A stretch of 64,000 nucleotides of DNA, from positions 1 to 64,000 of the forward strand of contig NZ_BLWF01000004.1 of assembly GCF_013167955.1 (NCBI RefSeq). The letters are read 5' to 3'. Within the stretch, counting starts at the first letter, position 1, and each line of letters starts with the position of its first letter. Made by a program: the position numbers and the translations under genes. The notes under the pieces are model-generated. The model was given only the letters and a program-made list of their open reading frames with translations. It was not told where the DNA came from and ran no database searches. Positions 1-7,341 of this stretch are shown here, one piece after another. The stretch comes from Thermanaeromonas sp. C210 (GTDB lineage Bacteria; Bacillota; DSM-521; Neomoorellales; Neomoorellaceae).

Positions 1-2
1 CC

Positions 3-269
3 GCCGGGCCTAGGGGCTACATAAAGGTATGGACCCGTCATGAAAGGATGCAAGGGATGGTGGTCATTGGCGTGGAGGATAACGGCCCGGGTATACCCCC
101 GGACAAATTGGAAAAGATCTTTGAAGCCTTTTATACCACCAAGGAACACGGCACCGGCCTGGGGCTTACCTTAAGCCGGCGAATGGTCGAAGGCCACGGT
201 GGGAAAATAGAGGTTACCAGCCGGGTGGGTGAAGGAAGCTGCTTCAAGGTCTACCTTCCTTTGCCATGA
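3..269 (+). CDS. Sensor histidine kinase, C-terminal ATPase end (partial)
   Basis: The reading frame is open from the left window edge, so only the last 88 residues are present. They form the end of a HATPase_c domain: the G1 box DNGPGI, an F-box region with FEAFYTT, and the G2 box GTGLGL, followed by a Gly-rich end typical of NtrB-class kinases. The ATP-binding domain phosphorylates the kinase's own histidine, which lies upstream of the window. Input domain, partner regulator and stimulus cannot be seen. The next gene starts 65 bases later behind its own ribosome binding site and has no functional link to it. Confidence 0.85.
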   Translation, partial: AGPRGYIKVWTRHERMQGMVVIGVEDNGPGIPPDKLEKIFEAFYTTKEHGTGLGLTLSRRMVEGHGGKIEVTSRVGEGSCFKVYLPLP

Positions 270-334
270 TATCCATGCAGTGGATATTGTGGATAAATCT
301 GTAGATAACATGGAAATATTTTGGAGGAAGAATA

Positions 335-2617
335 ATGAAGTTAACAGAAAATGCGCGCCTCATTCTAGAAAAGAGATATTTGCGCAAGGAAAACGGCGTG
401 CCTGTCGAGACGCCGGAGGAAATGTTCCTGCGCGTGGCCCGGGCGGTAGCCGAAGCGGAAAAAGAGTTTGCGCCCCAGCTTTCGCCCGAGGAGCTGGAAG
501 AATACGTCCGGAAGTTCTATGATCTTATGGTGAGTTTAGACTTCCTGCCCAACAGCCCCACCCTTATGAATGCAGGTCGCCCCCTGGGACAGCTATCGGC
601 CTGCTTCGTCCTGCCGGTGGAAGATAGCATGGAAGAGATTTTTACCGCGCTTAAGGATGCGGCCCTTATCCACAAGAGTGGCGGCGGGACGGGCTTCTCT
701 TTTTCCCGCCTCCGTCCTAAGAATAGTCCCGTGCGTTCCACCGGAGGGTTGGCTTCGGGGCCTGTATCTTTTATGAAGGTGTTTAACGCGGCTACGGAAG
801 CCATCAAGCAGGGCGGCACCCGCCGGGGGGCCAATATGGGTATCTTGAGGGTGGACCACCCGGATATTGTGGAATTCATTTCCTGCAAGGAGGACAATAA
901 GGAATTAACCAATTTCAATATCTCCGTGGGATTGACCAAAGAATTTATGGAAGCAGTGGCCCGCGACGATTACTATGAATTAAAGTTCGGGGATAAGGTG
1001 TACGAAAAACTTAAGGCCCGCGATGTTTTCGACAAGATCGTTAGCCATGCCTGGGCCAACGGGGAGCCGGGCATCGTATTCCTGGACCGGTTGAATGAAG
1101 GCAACCCTACTCCCGAGCTGGGGGAAATCGAGGCCACCAACCCCTGCGGCGAGCAGCCCCTGCTGCCCTACGAAGCATGTAATTTAGGCTCCATCAACCT
1201 TTCCCACATGGTGGAGAATGGTGAGATCCTCTGGGACAAGCTCGCCAGAACGGTTTACTGGTCGGTACGTTTTCTGGACAATGTAATAGAAATAAACCGG
1301 TTCCCCATTGAGAAGATCACCGCCATGGTGCGGGGCAACCGCAAAATCGGCCTGGGGGTCATGGGTTGGGCCGACATGCTCTTTAAGCTACGCATCCCCT
1401 ATGACTCGGAAGAAGCCGTAAATCTGGGCGAAAAGGTCATGTCCTTCATCCAGGGGGAGGCCGCGAAGGCTTCCCAGAGCTTGGCGGAGGAGCGGGGCAG
1501 CTTCCCCAATATCGAAAGGAGCATTTACCGCGGCACCAAACGCCGCAATGCCACGTGTACCACCATCGCCCCCACGGGAACCATAAGTATGATCGCGGGT
1601 ACCACGTCCGGCATAGAGCCGGTCTTTGCCCTGGCCTACACCAAGAACGTCCTGGACGGTGAGAGCCTCATAGAGGTCAATCCGGTTTTCGAAGAATACA
1701 TCCGCACTAACTTTTCGCCGGAGATAGGCCGGGAAATCATCCGGCAGGTGGCAGCCACCGGTTCCGTGAAGGATATTGCCGAGATACCCGCCGATATGCG
1801 GCGGGTCTTCGTGACGGCCCTGGAGATCAGCCCCGAGTGGCACATCCGCATGCAGGCCGCCTTCCAGAAATTTACTGACAATGCCGTCTCTAAGACCGTC
1901 AACTTTCCTCCCACGGCCACTAAAGAGGACGTGCGCCGGGCTTACGAGCTGGCCTACCAGCTGGGGTGTAAGGGCGTTACGGTTTACCGCTCGGGGAGCC
2001 GCGAACAGGAGGTCCTGGTGACCGGAGCCCGGGCCAAAGACCGCAGGGAAGGGGACCGTAGCAGGGATAAGACGTATCCCCGTCCCCGCCCCAAGCGAAC
2101 CATTGGAGTGACGGAGCAGGTTAAGACCGGCTGCGGAAAGATGTATATTACCGTCAACTACGACCAGGAGGGCCTGATCGAAACCTTTATCACCACCGGT
2201 TCCTCGGGGGGCTGCAGCGGGTTTACCGAGGGTGTTAGCCGGCTCATTTCCCTGGCCCTGAGGGCCAATATTGCCCCGGAAGCCATCATCGACCAGCTGA
2301 CCTCGGTGAGCTGTCCTAATTTCCTGCGGCGCCGTGCCACGGACAAGGGGATTATAGGCAAGTCCTGCCCGGACATCATCGGCCGGGTATTGGCCCGGGA
2401 GCTCAAGAACTGGCAGGAGTTCGGCACCAATCTGGAAGCCAATTTGGCGGCGGCCTGGGAAGAAATCAGCGCCACCCTGGAGGGTTGCCGGCAGGACAAC
2501 GAGCGGCCCAGTGAAGATGAATTGATAAGGCAGGGTATTTGTCCTGAATGCGGCTCGCGCCTCCGTCACCAGGAAGGGTGCGTTACTTGCAGCTGCGGCT
2601 TCAGCAAATGCGGGTAG
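335..2617 (+). CDS. nrdJ: Adenosylcobalamin-dependent (class II) ribonucleotide reductase
   Basis: Reduces ribonucleotides to deoxyribonucleotides without oxygen, using a thiyl radical generated from adenosylcobalamin. The 760 residues match the usual length of monomeric class II enzymes. Visible signatures are the SACF cysteine near residue 90, NPCGEQ near 269-274 (family radical cysteine, with Asn and Glu), the EACNLGS cysteine near 282, and GTTSGIEPVF in the barrel. A TSCPD-type domain lies around 600-700. A Cys-rich tail (CPEC...CSCGF) follows and would be the swinging redox or zinc end. ATG follows GGAGGAAG. It heads a run with the glycosyltransferase and gltX, 16 and 6 bases apart. It needs the cofactor whose biosynthetic operon lies at 44.8-60.6 kb. 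No riboswitch fits in the 65 bases upstream. Confidence 0.96.
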   Translation: MKLTENARLILEKRYLRKENGVPVETPEEMFLRVARAVAEAEKEFAPQLSPEELEEYVRKFYDLMVSLDFLPNSPTLMNAGRPLGQLSACFVLPVEDSMEEIFTALKDAALIHKSGGGTGFSFSRLRPKNSPVRSTGGLASGPVSFMKVFNAATEAIKQGGTRRGANMGILRVDHPDIVEFISCKEDNKELTNFNISVGLTKEFMEAVARDDYYELKFGDKVYEKLKARDVFDKIVSHAWANGEPGIVFLDRLNEGNPTPELGEIEATNPCGEQPLLPYEACNLGSINLSHMVENGEILWDKLARTVYWSVRFLDNVIEINRFPIEKITAMVRGNRKIGLGVMGWADMLFKLRIPYDSEEAVNLGEKVMSFIQGEAAKASQSLAEERGSFPNIERSIYRGTKRRNATCTTIAPTGTISMIAGTTSGIEPVFALAYTKNVLDGESLIEVNPVFEEYIRTNFSPEIGREIIRQVAATGSVKDIAEIPADMRRVFVTALEISPEWHIRMQAAFQKFTDNAVSKTVNFPPTATKEDVRRAYELAYQLGCKGVTVYRSGSREQEVLVTGARAKDRREGDRSRDKTYPRPRPKRTIGVTEQVKTGCGKMYITVNYDQEGLIETFITTGSSGGCSGFTEGVSRLISLALRANIAPEAIIDQLTSVSCPNFLRRRATDKGIIGKSCPDIIGRVLARELKNWQEFGTNLEANLAAAWEEISATLEGCRQDNERPSEDELIRQGICPECGSRLRHQEGCVTCSCGFSKCG

Positions 2618-2633
2618 GTGGAGGACAGCTGCC

Positions 2634-3773
2634 TTGCGGATAGCATTTTTTTCCGATAGCTACCTTCCTTACCGCAGCGGCGTCGTTCGCTCCATCGAGA
2701 CCTTCACGCGGGAGTTGAGGCGGGCGGGACACGAGGTGTTTATTTTTGCTCCGAGTTATGGTGCTTCCGGACCGGAAGAGAACATCTATCGCTTCCCTTC
2801 CGTGCGGGCCCCCAATTTTAAAGAATTTGCCCTGGCCATTCCCTGGGCCCCCCGGCTGGGGAAACTACTTACGAGGCTTCAGCCGGATGTAATCCACGTC
2901 CATTCGCCTTTCATGGTAGGCAGGCTCGGGGCGAGGGCGGCGCGGCATCTGGACGTGCCCCTGGTATTTACTTATCATACCCTTTACGATAAATACGCCC
3001 ATTACTTTCCCCTGGCGCCCGGATTAGCCGCGAAGGTTGTCCGCTGGTATGCCGTAAACTTTTGCAACCGCTGTAACCTGGTCATAGCTCCTACGACGGA
3101 AGTAGCCTCCTTTCTGAGGGAGAACGGTGTTAAGGCGAGGATTGAAGCCCTGCCCACGGGGATTGTGGTAGAAGAGTATCAAAGGGGCGACCCCGGCTGG
3201 CTGCGGCGGAAGACCGGGCTGGGGGAGGAAGACGTTGTTCTTCTCCATGTGGGCCGCCTCGGCAAGGAGAAAAACCTGGATTTTCTTTTGCGGTGTTTTG
3301 CCCGCCTGCGGCGGGAAGCCCCCTTTACCCACCTGGTCCTGGTAGGCAGCGGCCCCCTGGAAGGGCACCTGAGGGAGGAGGCCCGGCGCCTGGGGGTGTT
3401 GGAGGCGGTCCATTTCCTGGGTGCTTTCCCTTTCGAGGACATGCCGAAGGTTTACCGGGGAGCCGATGTGTTCGTTTTTGCCTCTCTGACCGAAACCCAG
3501 GGCCTGGTTATCGCCGAGGCCAAGGCTGCCGGGCTACCGGTGGTGGCCGTAGCCGCTTACGGGGTGAAAGAAATGGTGAAACACGGGGTGGACGGCTTTT
3601 TGGTGCCGCCGGATGAGGAGGAGTTCATCGCCATCCTGAAGGAAATAATTCTTAACAGGGATTTGCGCCGCCGGATGGGGACGAGGGCTGCGGAAAACGC
3701 TTACAGGTTGTCTTCGTCCGCCATGGCCCGCCGGCTGATAGACCTGTACCGAGAACTGATAGACGAGGAGTGA
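2634..3773 (+). CDS. GT4-family glycosyltransferase
   Basis: A GT-B fold glycosyltransferase of 379 residues that transfers a sugar from a nucleotide donor, most likely to a lipid. The N-terminal half begins with FSDSYLPYRSGV, typical of the diacylglycerol glucosyl- or mannosyltransferase branch (MgtA/PimB-like). The C-terminal half carries HVGRLGKEKNLDFLL near 205 and the EX7E donor-site motif ETQGLVIAEA near 285. No membrane segment is evident, so a peripheral membrane protein is likely. The TTG start follows GGAGGAC. It lies between nrdJ and gltX in one transcription direction with short gaps. Substrate is inferred only; other GT4 enzymes look alike at this level. Confidence 0.85.
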   Translation: MRIAFFSDSYLPYRSGVVRSIETFTRELRRAGHEVFIFAPSYGASGPEENIYRFPSVRAPNFKEFALAIPWAPRLGKLLTRLQPDVIHVHSPFMVGRLGARAARHLDVPLVFTYHTLYDKYAHYFPLAPGLAAKVVRWYAVNFCNRCNLVIAPTTEVASFLRENGVKARIEALPTGIVVEEYQRGDPGWLRRKTGLGEEDVVLLHVGRLGKEKNLDFLLRCFARLRREAPFTHLVLVGSGPLEGHLREEARRLGVLEAVHFLGAFPFEDMPKVYRGADVFVFASLTETQGLVIAEAKAAGLPVVAVAAYGVKEMVKHGVDGFLVPPDEEEFIAILKEIILNRDLRRRMGTRAAENAYRLSSSAMARRLIDLYRELIDEE

Positions 3774-3779
3774 GACACG

Positions 3780-5258
3780 TTGTCCGTTCGCGTTCGGTTT
3801 GCACCGAGTCCCACAGGGAGTCTACACATAGGGGGAGCCCGCACGGCTCTTTTTAATTGGCTTTTTGCCCGGCGCCATAAAGGCTCCTTTGTTTTGCGCA
3901 TCGACGACACGGACCTGGAACGTTCGTCGGAGGAATCCTACCGGTCTATCCTGCGTTCCCTGGAATGGCTGGGCTTGAATTGGGATGAAGGTCCCTATTT
4001 GGAATCAGAACGCCTGGAGCTGTACCGCCGGGCGGCAGAAAAGCTGTTGGTGGAGGACAAAGCATATCTGTGCTACTGTACGCCGGAAGAGCTGGCCGAG
4101 CGCCGGCGCGAGGCCCAGGCCAAGGGGTTGGCCCCCATGTACGACCGCCGGTGCCGGTATCTTACCCCCGATGAGCGCTCCAGGTTGGAAGCCGAGGGCC
4201 GGCGGCCCACCATACGGCTGGCGGTGCCCGACACCGGGACTACGGTAGTGTCCGATGTTATCCGGGGCGAGGTGGCCTTTGACAATGCTACCATTGATGA
4301 TTTTATAATTGTCAAGTCCAACGGCATGCCCACTTATAATTTTGCCACCGTGATAGACGATCACGAGATGGGGATTACCCATGTTATCCGGGCGGAGGAG
4401 CACCTGTCCAACACACCCAAGCAGATCTTAGTCTTCCAGGCCCTTGGGTATGAGCTGCCCGTTTTTGCCCACGTGCCCATGATCCTGGCGCCGGACCGCA
4501 GCAAATTAAGCAAGAGACACGGTGCCACGTCGGTGGAGGAATACCGCGAAGCGGGCTACCTGCCGGAGGCCATCATCAACTATCTGGCCCTACTGGGCTG
4601 GTCGCCCGAGGGGGAAGAAGAAATCCTGCCCCTGGAGGCCATAATAAGCCAGTTCTCCCTGGAAAAGGTGTCAAAGAATGCGGCCATCTATGATACTAAG
4701 AAGCTTACGTGGATGAACGGTCACTATCTGAGGGAAAGCGATCTAGACAGGATTACCACAATGGCCCTGCCTTTTCTCCAGGCCCAGGGCCTGCTGCCCG
4801 ATCCCTTACCCGAGGAAGATTATCCCTACGTGCGGGCCGTGGTAGAAGCCGTCCGGGACCGGGTAAAAACCCTGGCCGAAGTAGCCGAGGCGGCCAGCTA
4901 TTTCTTTGCCAAGGTGACGGAATACGAAGAGAAGGGTGTACGCAAGTTCTTCGCCCGGCCCGGTGTGGCAGATTTGTTGCGGCAGGCCAAGGAGCGGCTT
5001 CAGAAGCTGGAAACCTTTGACATGGAAACCACAGAGAAGGCCTACCGGGACCTGGCCGCCGAGCTGAATATCCCCGCCGGCCAGCTCATCCATCCCACGC
5101 GGCTGGCCGTATCCGGCCGAACCATGGGACCCGGCCTCTTTGAGATATTAGAGCTCCTGGGGAAGGAGAGGGTGGTTGCCCGGCTGGAGCAGGCCATTGC
5201 GTGGATACAAGAAAATATAGAAGGGGCCGCTGAAGGCGGAAGTTTAAATGGCCCTTGA
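3780..5258 (+). CDS. gltX: Glutamyl-tRNA synthetase
   Basis: Attaches glutamate to tRNA-Glu, and in organisms lacking GlnRS also to tRNA-Gln before transamidation. Length of 492 residues is standard. The class I signature HIGGAR lies at about residues 17-22 and the KMSKS-equivalent LSKRHG near 243. The anticodon-binding C-terminal region is complete. The start is TTG six bases after the preceding stop, with GAGGAG for the ribosome. A tRNA-Gln gene follows 41 bases downstream. That neighbour is suggestive of a non-discriminating enzyme but does not prove it. Confidence 0.96.
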   Translation: MSVRVRFAPSPTGSLHIGGARTALFNWLFARRHKGSFVLRIDDTDLERSSEESYRSILRSLEWLGLNWDEGPYLESERLELYRRAAEKLLVEDKAYLCYCTPEELAERRREAQAKGLAPMYDRRCRYLTPDERSRLEAEGRRPTIRLAVPDTGTTVVSDVIRGEVAFDNATIDDFIIVKSNGMPTYNFATVIDDHEMGITHVIRAEEHLSNTPKQILVFQALGYELPVFAHVPMILAPDRSKLSKRHGATSVEEYREAGYLPEAIINYLALLGWSPEGEEEILPLEAIISQFSLEKVSKNAAIYDTKKLTWMNGHYLRESDLDRITTMALPFLQAQGLLPDPLPEEDYPYVRAVVEAVRDRVKTLAEVAEAASYFFAKVTEYEEKGVRKFFARPGVADLLRQAKERLQKLETFDMETTEKAYRDLAAELNIPAGQLIHPTRLAVSGRTMGPGLFEILELLGKERVVARLEQAIAWIQENIEGAAEGGSLNGP

Positions 5259-5299
5259 CGAATGAGGCGGCCCGTGCTATCATAATTATTGCTGAACGC

Positions 5300-5373
5300 T
5301 GCGGGATGGTGTAGCGGTAGCACACATGACTCTGGATCATGTTGCCCTGGTTCGAATCCAGGTCCCGCAGCCA
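5300..5373 (+). tRNA. tRNA-Gln (anticodon CUG)
   Basis: A complete cloverleaf can be drawn. The acceptor stem is TGCGGGA/TCCCGCA. A four-pair D-stem follows. The anticodon stem CATGA/TCATG closes the loop CTCTGGA (anticodon CTG). The T-arm is CCTGG-TTCGAAT-CCAGG. Discriminator G is followed by an encoded CCA. Its 3' 43 bases recur at 10838-10880, so it is also the attachment site of the island that follows. Confidence 0.96.
5331..5373 (+). repeat. attL-like repeat: 3' part of tRNA-Gln
   Basis: These 43 bases run from the anticodon loop to the encoded CCA. They match 10838-10880 at 42 of 43 positions; the only difference is C at 5345 versus T at 10852. Integrases of tRNA-targeting elements regenerate the tRNA at one end and leave a 3' fragment at the other, which is the arrangement seen. 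Confidence 0.9.
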
Positions 5374-5383
5374 AGGAAAATCA

Positions 5384-5410
5384 AGGCCTCCCGAAATTGG
5401 GAGGCTTTAA
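5384..5410 (+). terminator. Intrinsic terminator after tRNA-Gln
   Basis: A stem GCCTCCC/GGGAGGC (5386-5392 with 5399-5405) with a six-base loop is followed by TTTAAAATTT. It ends the gltX/tRNA-Gln transcript. It lies on the island side of the left repeat; another terminator follows the right repeat at 10894. Confidence 0.75.
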
Positions 5411-5429
5411 AATTTACCTCGTTTGACCC

Positions 5430-5576
5430 CTATTTGACCCCTACAGGGAAAAAACACTCGACTGCGGCGGCCTCCAGAAACCTCCTCACCTCCTTGACGC
5501 TGAACGGGGCCGCTTCCTTTTTCCTCATGGGGGCAGCTCCGTCGCCTCGTTTACGTTCCGATGTGGACTACTTCCT
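5430..5576 (-). pseudogene. Tyrosine recombinase (integrase) relic
   Basis: On the minus strand a stretch reads NVNEATELPP, then after a one-base frame change in a C-run MRKKEAAPFSVKEVRRFLEAA. This matches the junction between the core-binding domain and the catalytic domain of tyrosine integrases. It then jumps to a short tail ending GVK-stop, with GSNE after the stop, resembling integrase C-termini. All catalytic residues (R-H-R-Y) are lost in the internal deletion. It lies directly beside the tRNA attachment site with its 3' end toward the tRNA. It is too short for certainty, but position and sequence agree. Confidence 0.6.
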
Positions 5577-5703
5577 TTAATACTTAAAGCAGGTGCGGGG
5601 TATCACTCCGGTTATTGTCCTGGACGAATTCCACCTGGCCGGAGAGACATCCCCGGCTTTCTTGTTTTTCAGGGTTCTGATCGAGAAAGAAGGAGAGTTT
5701 TGA
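5551..5703 (+). pseudogene. Transposition/ExeA-type AAA ATPase relic
   Basis: The frame reads through one TAA at 5578-5580 as DVDYFL-stop-YLKQVRGITPVIVLDEFHLAGE. The segment TPVIVLDEFHL resembles the Walker B strand of ExeA/IS21-helper-like ATPases, in which a D-E pair follows a hydrophobic run. No Walker A motif remains upstream. Only about 50 codons are recognisable, so the family call is tentative. Confidence 0.35.
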
Positions 5704-5779
5704 GATAGGATTTTACACGCCCAACCAAGGTACACAAAACTGGAAAACAAGTGAATTTCTGGGGTATAATACTCGTGGG

Positions 5780-6016
5780 GTGATCGTTGACGTGCTGGAT
5801 CGGATAATCAAAGAGGCCGAAGACGTCCTCGGCATACCGGGGGAGATCATCTTCAGAGAGGGTGTAAAGAAGTTCCTGCTCTCCAAGGTCGAGGAGAACA
5901 ACAGCCTCATCAAATCTCTAAAGGAGAAGTACGGCGCTTCGGGATACCTGGAGCTGGAAGAAAAAATCAGGAGGGGCGACGTGCCCGAGCACCCCGCTTG
6001 GAAGGGCGTGATGTGA
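5780..6016 (+). CDS. Small acidic protein, possible antitoxin-like
   Basis: A 78-residue protein starting at GTG, with TATAAT ten bases upstream at 5765-5770 that could be its own -10 box. The sequence is largely helical and charged, including LKEKYGASGYLELEEKI in the second half. I recognise no domain. Size, highly charged helices and the adjacent broken frame beginning ILWEELSGHTEAL suggest the first gene of a toxin-antitoxin-like pair, as often carried by islands. That role is inference. Confidence 0.5.
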   Translation: MIVDVLDRIIKEAEDVLGIPGEIIFREGVKKFLLSKVEENNSLIKSLKEKYGASGYLELEEKIRRGDVPEHPAWKGVM

Positions 6017-6126
6017 TCCTGTGGGAGGAGCTGTCCGGGCACACCGAAGCCCTGTAGGGGCTGGTCCGCCGGCTGGAAGCAGGTGAAACCGACTGGGGGG
6101 GTCGCTTAACTGATCCTGTTCAGTAA
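6013..6126 (+). pseudogene. Broken short frame after the 78-aa gene
   Basis: Overlapping the end of the previous gene by four bases, a frame reads VILWEELSGHTEAL, hits TAG at 6055-6057, and continues GLVRRLEAGETDWGG to a stop at 6124-6126. The close spacing suggests a former two-gene unit whose second gene is truncated and interrupted. I do not recognise a family with confidence. Confidence 0.3.
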
Positions 6127-6188
6127 AAACAATAACGAGGTGGTAAAATCGACAGTAAGCAGGTATAATGGTCTAGGGGGTGAATGTA

Positions 6189-6407
6189 ATGGCTTTGCCA
6201 TGCGAACCGCGCGACTATGCCAAGGTTCTCATCGACCGGTTAACCGATGAACAGGTACAGGCGCTCCTAGTCATCCTGGAGTCCATGGCCTGGCCGACAG
6301 AGCGGATTACTCCGGAAGAAGCTGAGGAGATCGAAGCAGGATTTGCCGAAATCGAAGCGGGTAAAGGCGTGAAGGCTGAAGATGTCTGGAAGGAACTTGG
6401 TATTTGA
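6189..6407 (+). CDS. RelB-like antitoxin of a type II toxin-antitoxin pair
   Basis: A 72-residue acidic protein whose gene overlaps the following RelE-like toxin gene by 26 bases, the standard antitoxin-toxin layout. It would bind and neutralise the toxin and probably repress the pair. The C-terminal half is rich in Glu (EEAEEIEAGFAEIEAG). ATG at 6189 is preferred because AGGGGG (6175-6180) lies at the right distance; a GTG at 6180 would overlap that site. No clear DNA-binding motif can be named from this short sequence. Confidence 0.7.
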   Translation: MALPCEPRDYAKVLIDRLTDEQVQALLVILESMAWPTERITPEEAEEIEAGFAEIEAGKGVKAEDVWKELGI

Positions 6408-6663
6408 GATTATTTTCTCCCCCAAGGCCATAAGGCAGATGAAAAAGCTTGAGCGGGAAACACAGGTGAGGATCAAGTCGGCAATCGAGAGAAGCCTGCG
6501 GAGTTTCCCGCCTGAAGGAGATGTCGTGAAGTTAGAGGGGCAAAGAGATGTTTTTAGACTTCGGGTAGGTGATTGGAGGGTAACTTTCCGGTATCGGTTC
6601 GACAAGAGGGAAGTACATATTTCCGAAGTCGTCCATCGGAGCAAAGCCTACCAAGTAAGATAA
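6382..6663 (+). CDS. RelE/ParE-family toxin
   Basis: A 93-residue basic protein of the RelE/ParE fold, which in the RelE branch cleaves mRNA on the ribosome. Features are the N-terminal strand-helix FSPKAIRQMKKLERET, the central GDVVKLEGQRDVFRLRVGDW strand pair, and the C-terminal VHISEVVHRSKAY containing the family's late basic residues. It overlaps the antitoxin gene, implying translational coupling. It appears intact, unlike most of the island. Confidence 0.82.
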   Translation: MSGRNLVFEIIFSPKAIRQMKKLERETQVRIKSAIERSLRSFPPEGDVVKLEGQRDVFRLRVGDWRVTFRYRFDKREVHISEVVHRSKAYQVR

Positions 6664-6872
6664 TTTTGTCGAGGGGTAACAGCATGATCGGATAATCTCA
6701 GGCAGTCCTGGCGGTCCCACCTGCGGGCCGTTTTCCTTTTGGCCGGTAATGGCTAGAGGAAATCGGAGCATAGAGCAAAGACCGGGCAGGCCTCCATGGG
6801 CGGCTGGTTCTTATCCGGGCCGTTCCCCGTTTGTTTATACGCCAACGACTGTCCTGCGAAAAGGGGGGTAAA

Positions 6873-7080
6873 GTTGGCTGCTGAGAAAAACCAGGCAGCT
6901 GAAAAAGCCCTGACCGTTGAGGATGTCTTTAGGAAGGCCGAGCTGGAGCGCCGCAGCGGAAAAGGCCGTCCGAGACAGGGCCTCCATGGTGGCGGGCGCG
7001 AAGGCGGAAGGCATAATAGAAGCAAAGCAGGATGCTATTCTTTGATACCTGAAGAAGAGGTTTGGCGGTGTCACCTGTGA
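6873..7080 (+). pseudogene. Relic resembling the C-terminus of an Rpn/PD-(D/E)XK-type element protein
   Basis: One frame reads AAEKALTVEDVFRKAELERR. A second, shifted frame continues AAAEKAVRDRASMVAGAKAEG and IIEAKQDAIL, stops at TGA 7043-7045, then YLKKRFGGV. Alternating charged helices ending in a motif like AIL-YLKKRFG resemble the tail of recombination-promoting nuclease (Rpn) family proteins. The stretch from 6664 to here shows nothing else codable. Family assignment is weak. Confidence 0.3.
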
Positions 7081-7086
7081 GAATAA

Positions 7087-7329
7087 GATACGGCAGGTAA
7101 GCGCCTGACCAGGAACGCAGAAAAAGACCTTCTGAGGTTGCGGGACTTGACGCAAAGGGCTACCAAAGAGATCCTAAACCTCAAAGAAAACCCGTACAAA
7201 GGCCACCCGCTTAGAGGTAGTCTTCGTGGAGCCCGGGCATTGGAATTCTCCCTCAAAGGCGTGGCCTAAGCCTACGTGGTACTGGAAGAAGAGAAGGTCT
7301 GCCTGGTATTGTCAAAGGAAAGGAATTAA
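7087..7329 (+). pseudogene. Second RelE-type toxin, broken
   Basis: The frame reads KRLTRNAEKDLLRLRDL, then ENPYKGHPLRGSLRGARALEF, followed by an in-frame TAA at 7267-7269 and AYVVLEEEKVCLVLSKERN. This is the core of a RelE-like toxin: N-terminal helices, the NPYKGHPLRG turn and the paired C-terminal strands. It lacks a start codon and an antitoxin, and is interrupted. It is unlike the intact toxin at 6382, so it is not a duplicate of it. Confidence 0.6.
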
Positions 7330-7341
7330 GCTATTTTGCGT

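Noticed and set aside
270-334. Cobalamin riboswitch before nrdJ
   Set aside because: Only 65 bases separate it from the upstream gene and none of the B12-box landmarks is present.
1388-2569. 393-residue minus-strand open frame inside nrdJ
   Set aside because: It is the shadow of a strongly conserved plus-strand gene in GC-rich DNA; no binding site and no protein-like motif.
5374-5580. 84-residue plus-strand open frame over the tRNA-Gln 3' end
   Set aside because: It begins inside the tRNA and runs through a terminator; the opposite strand carries the integrase relic.
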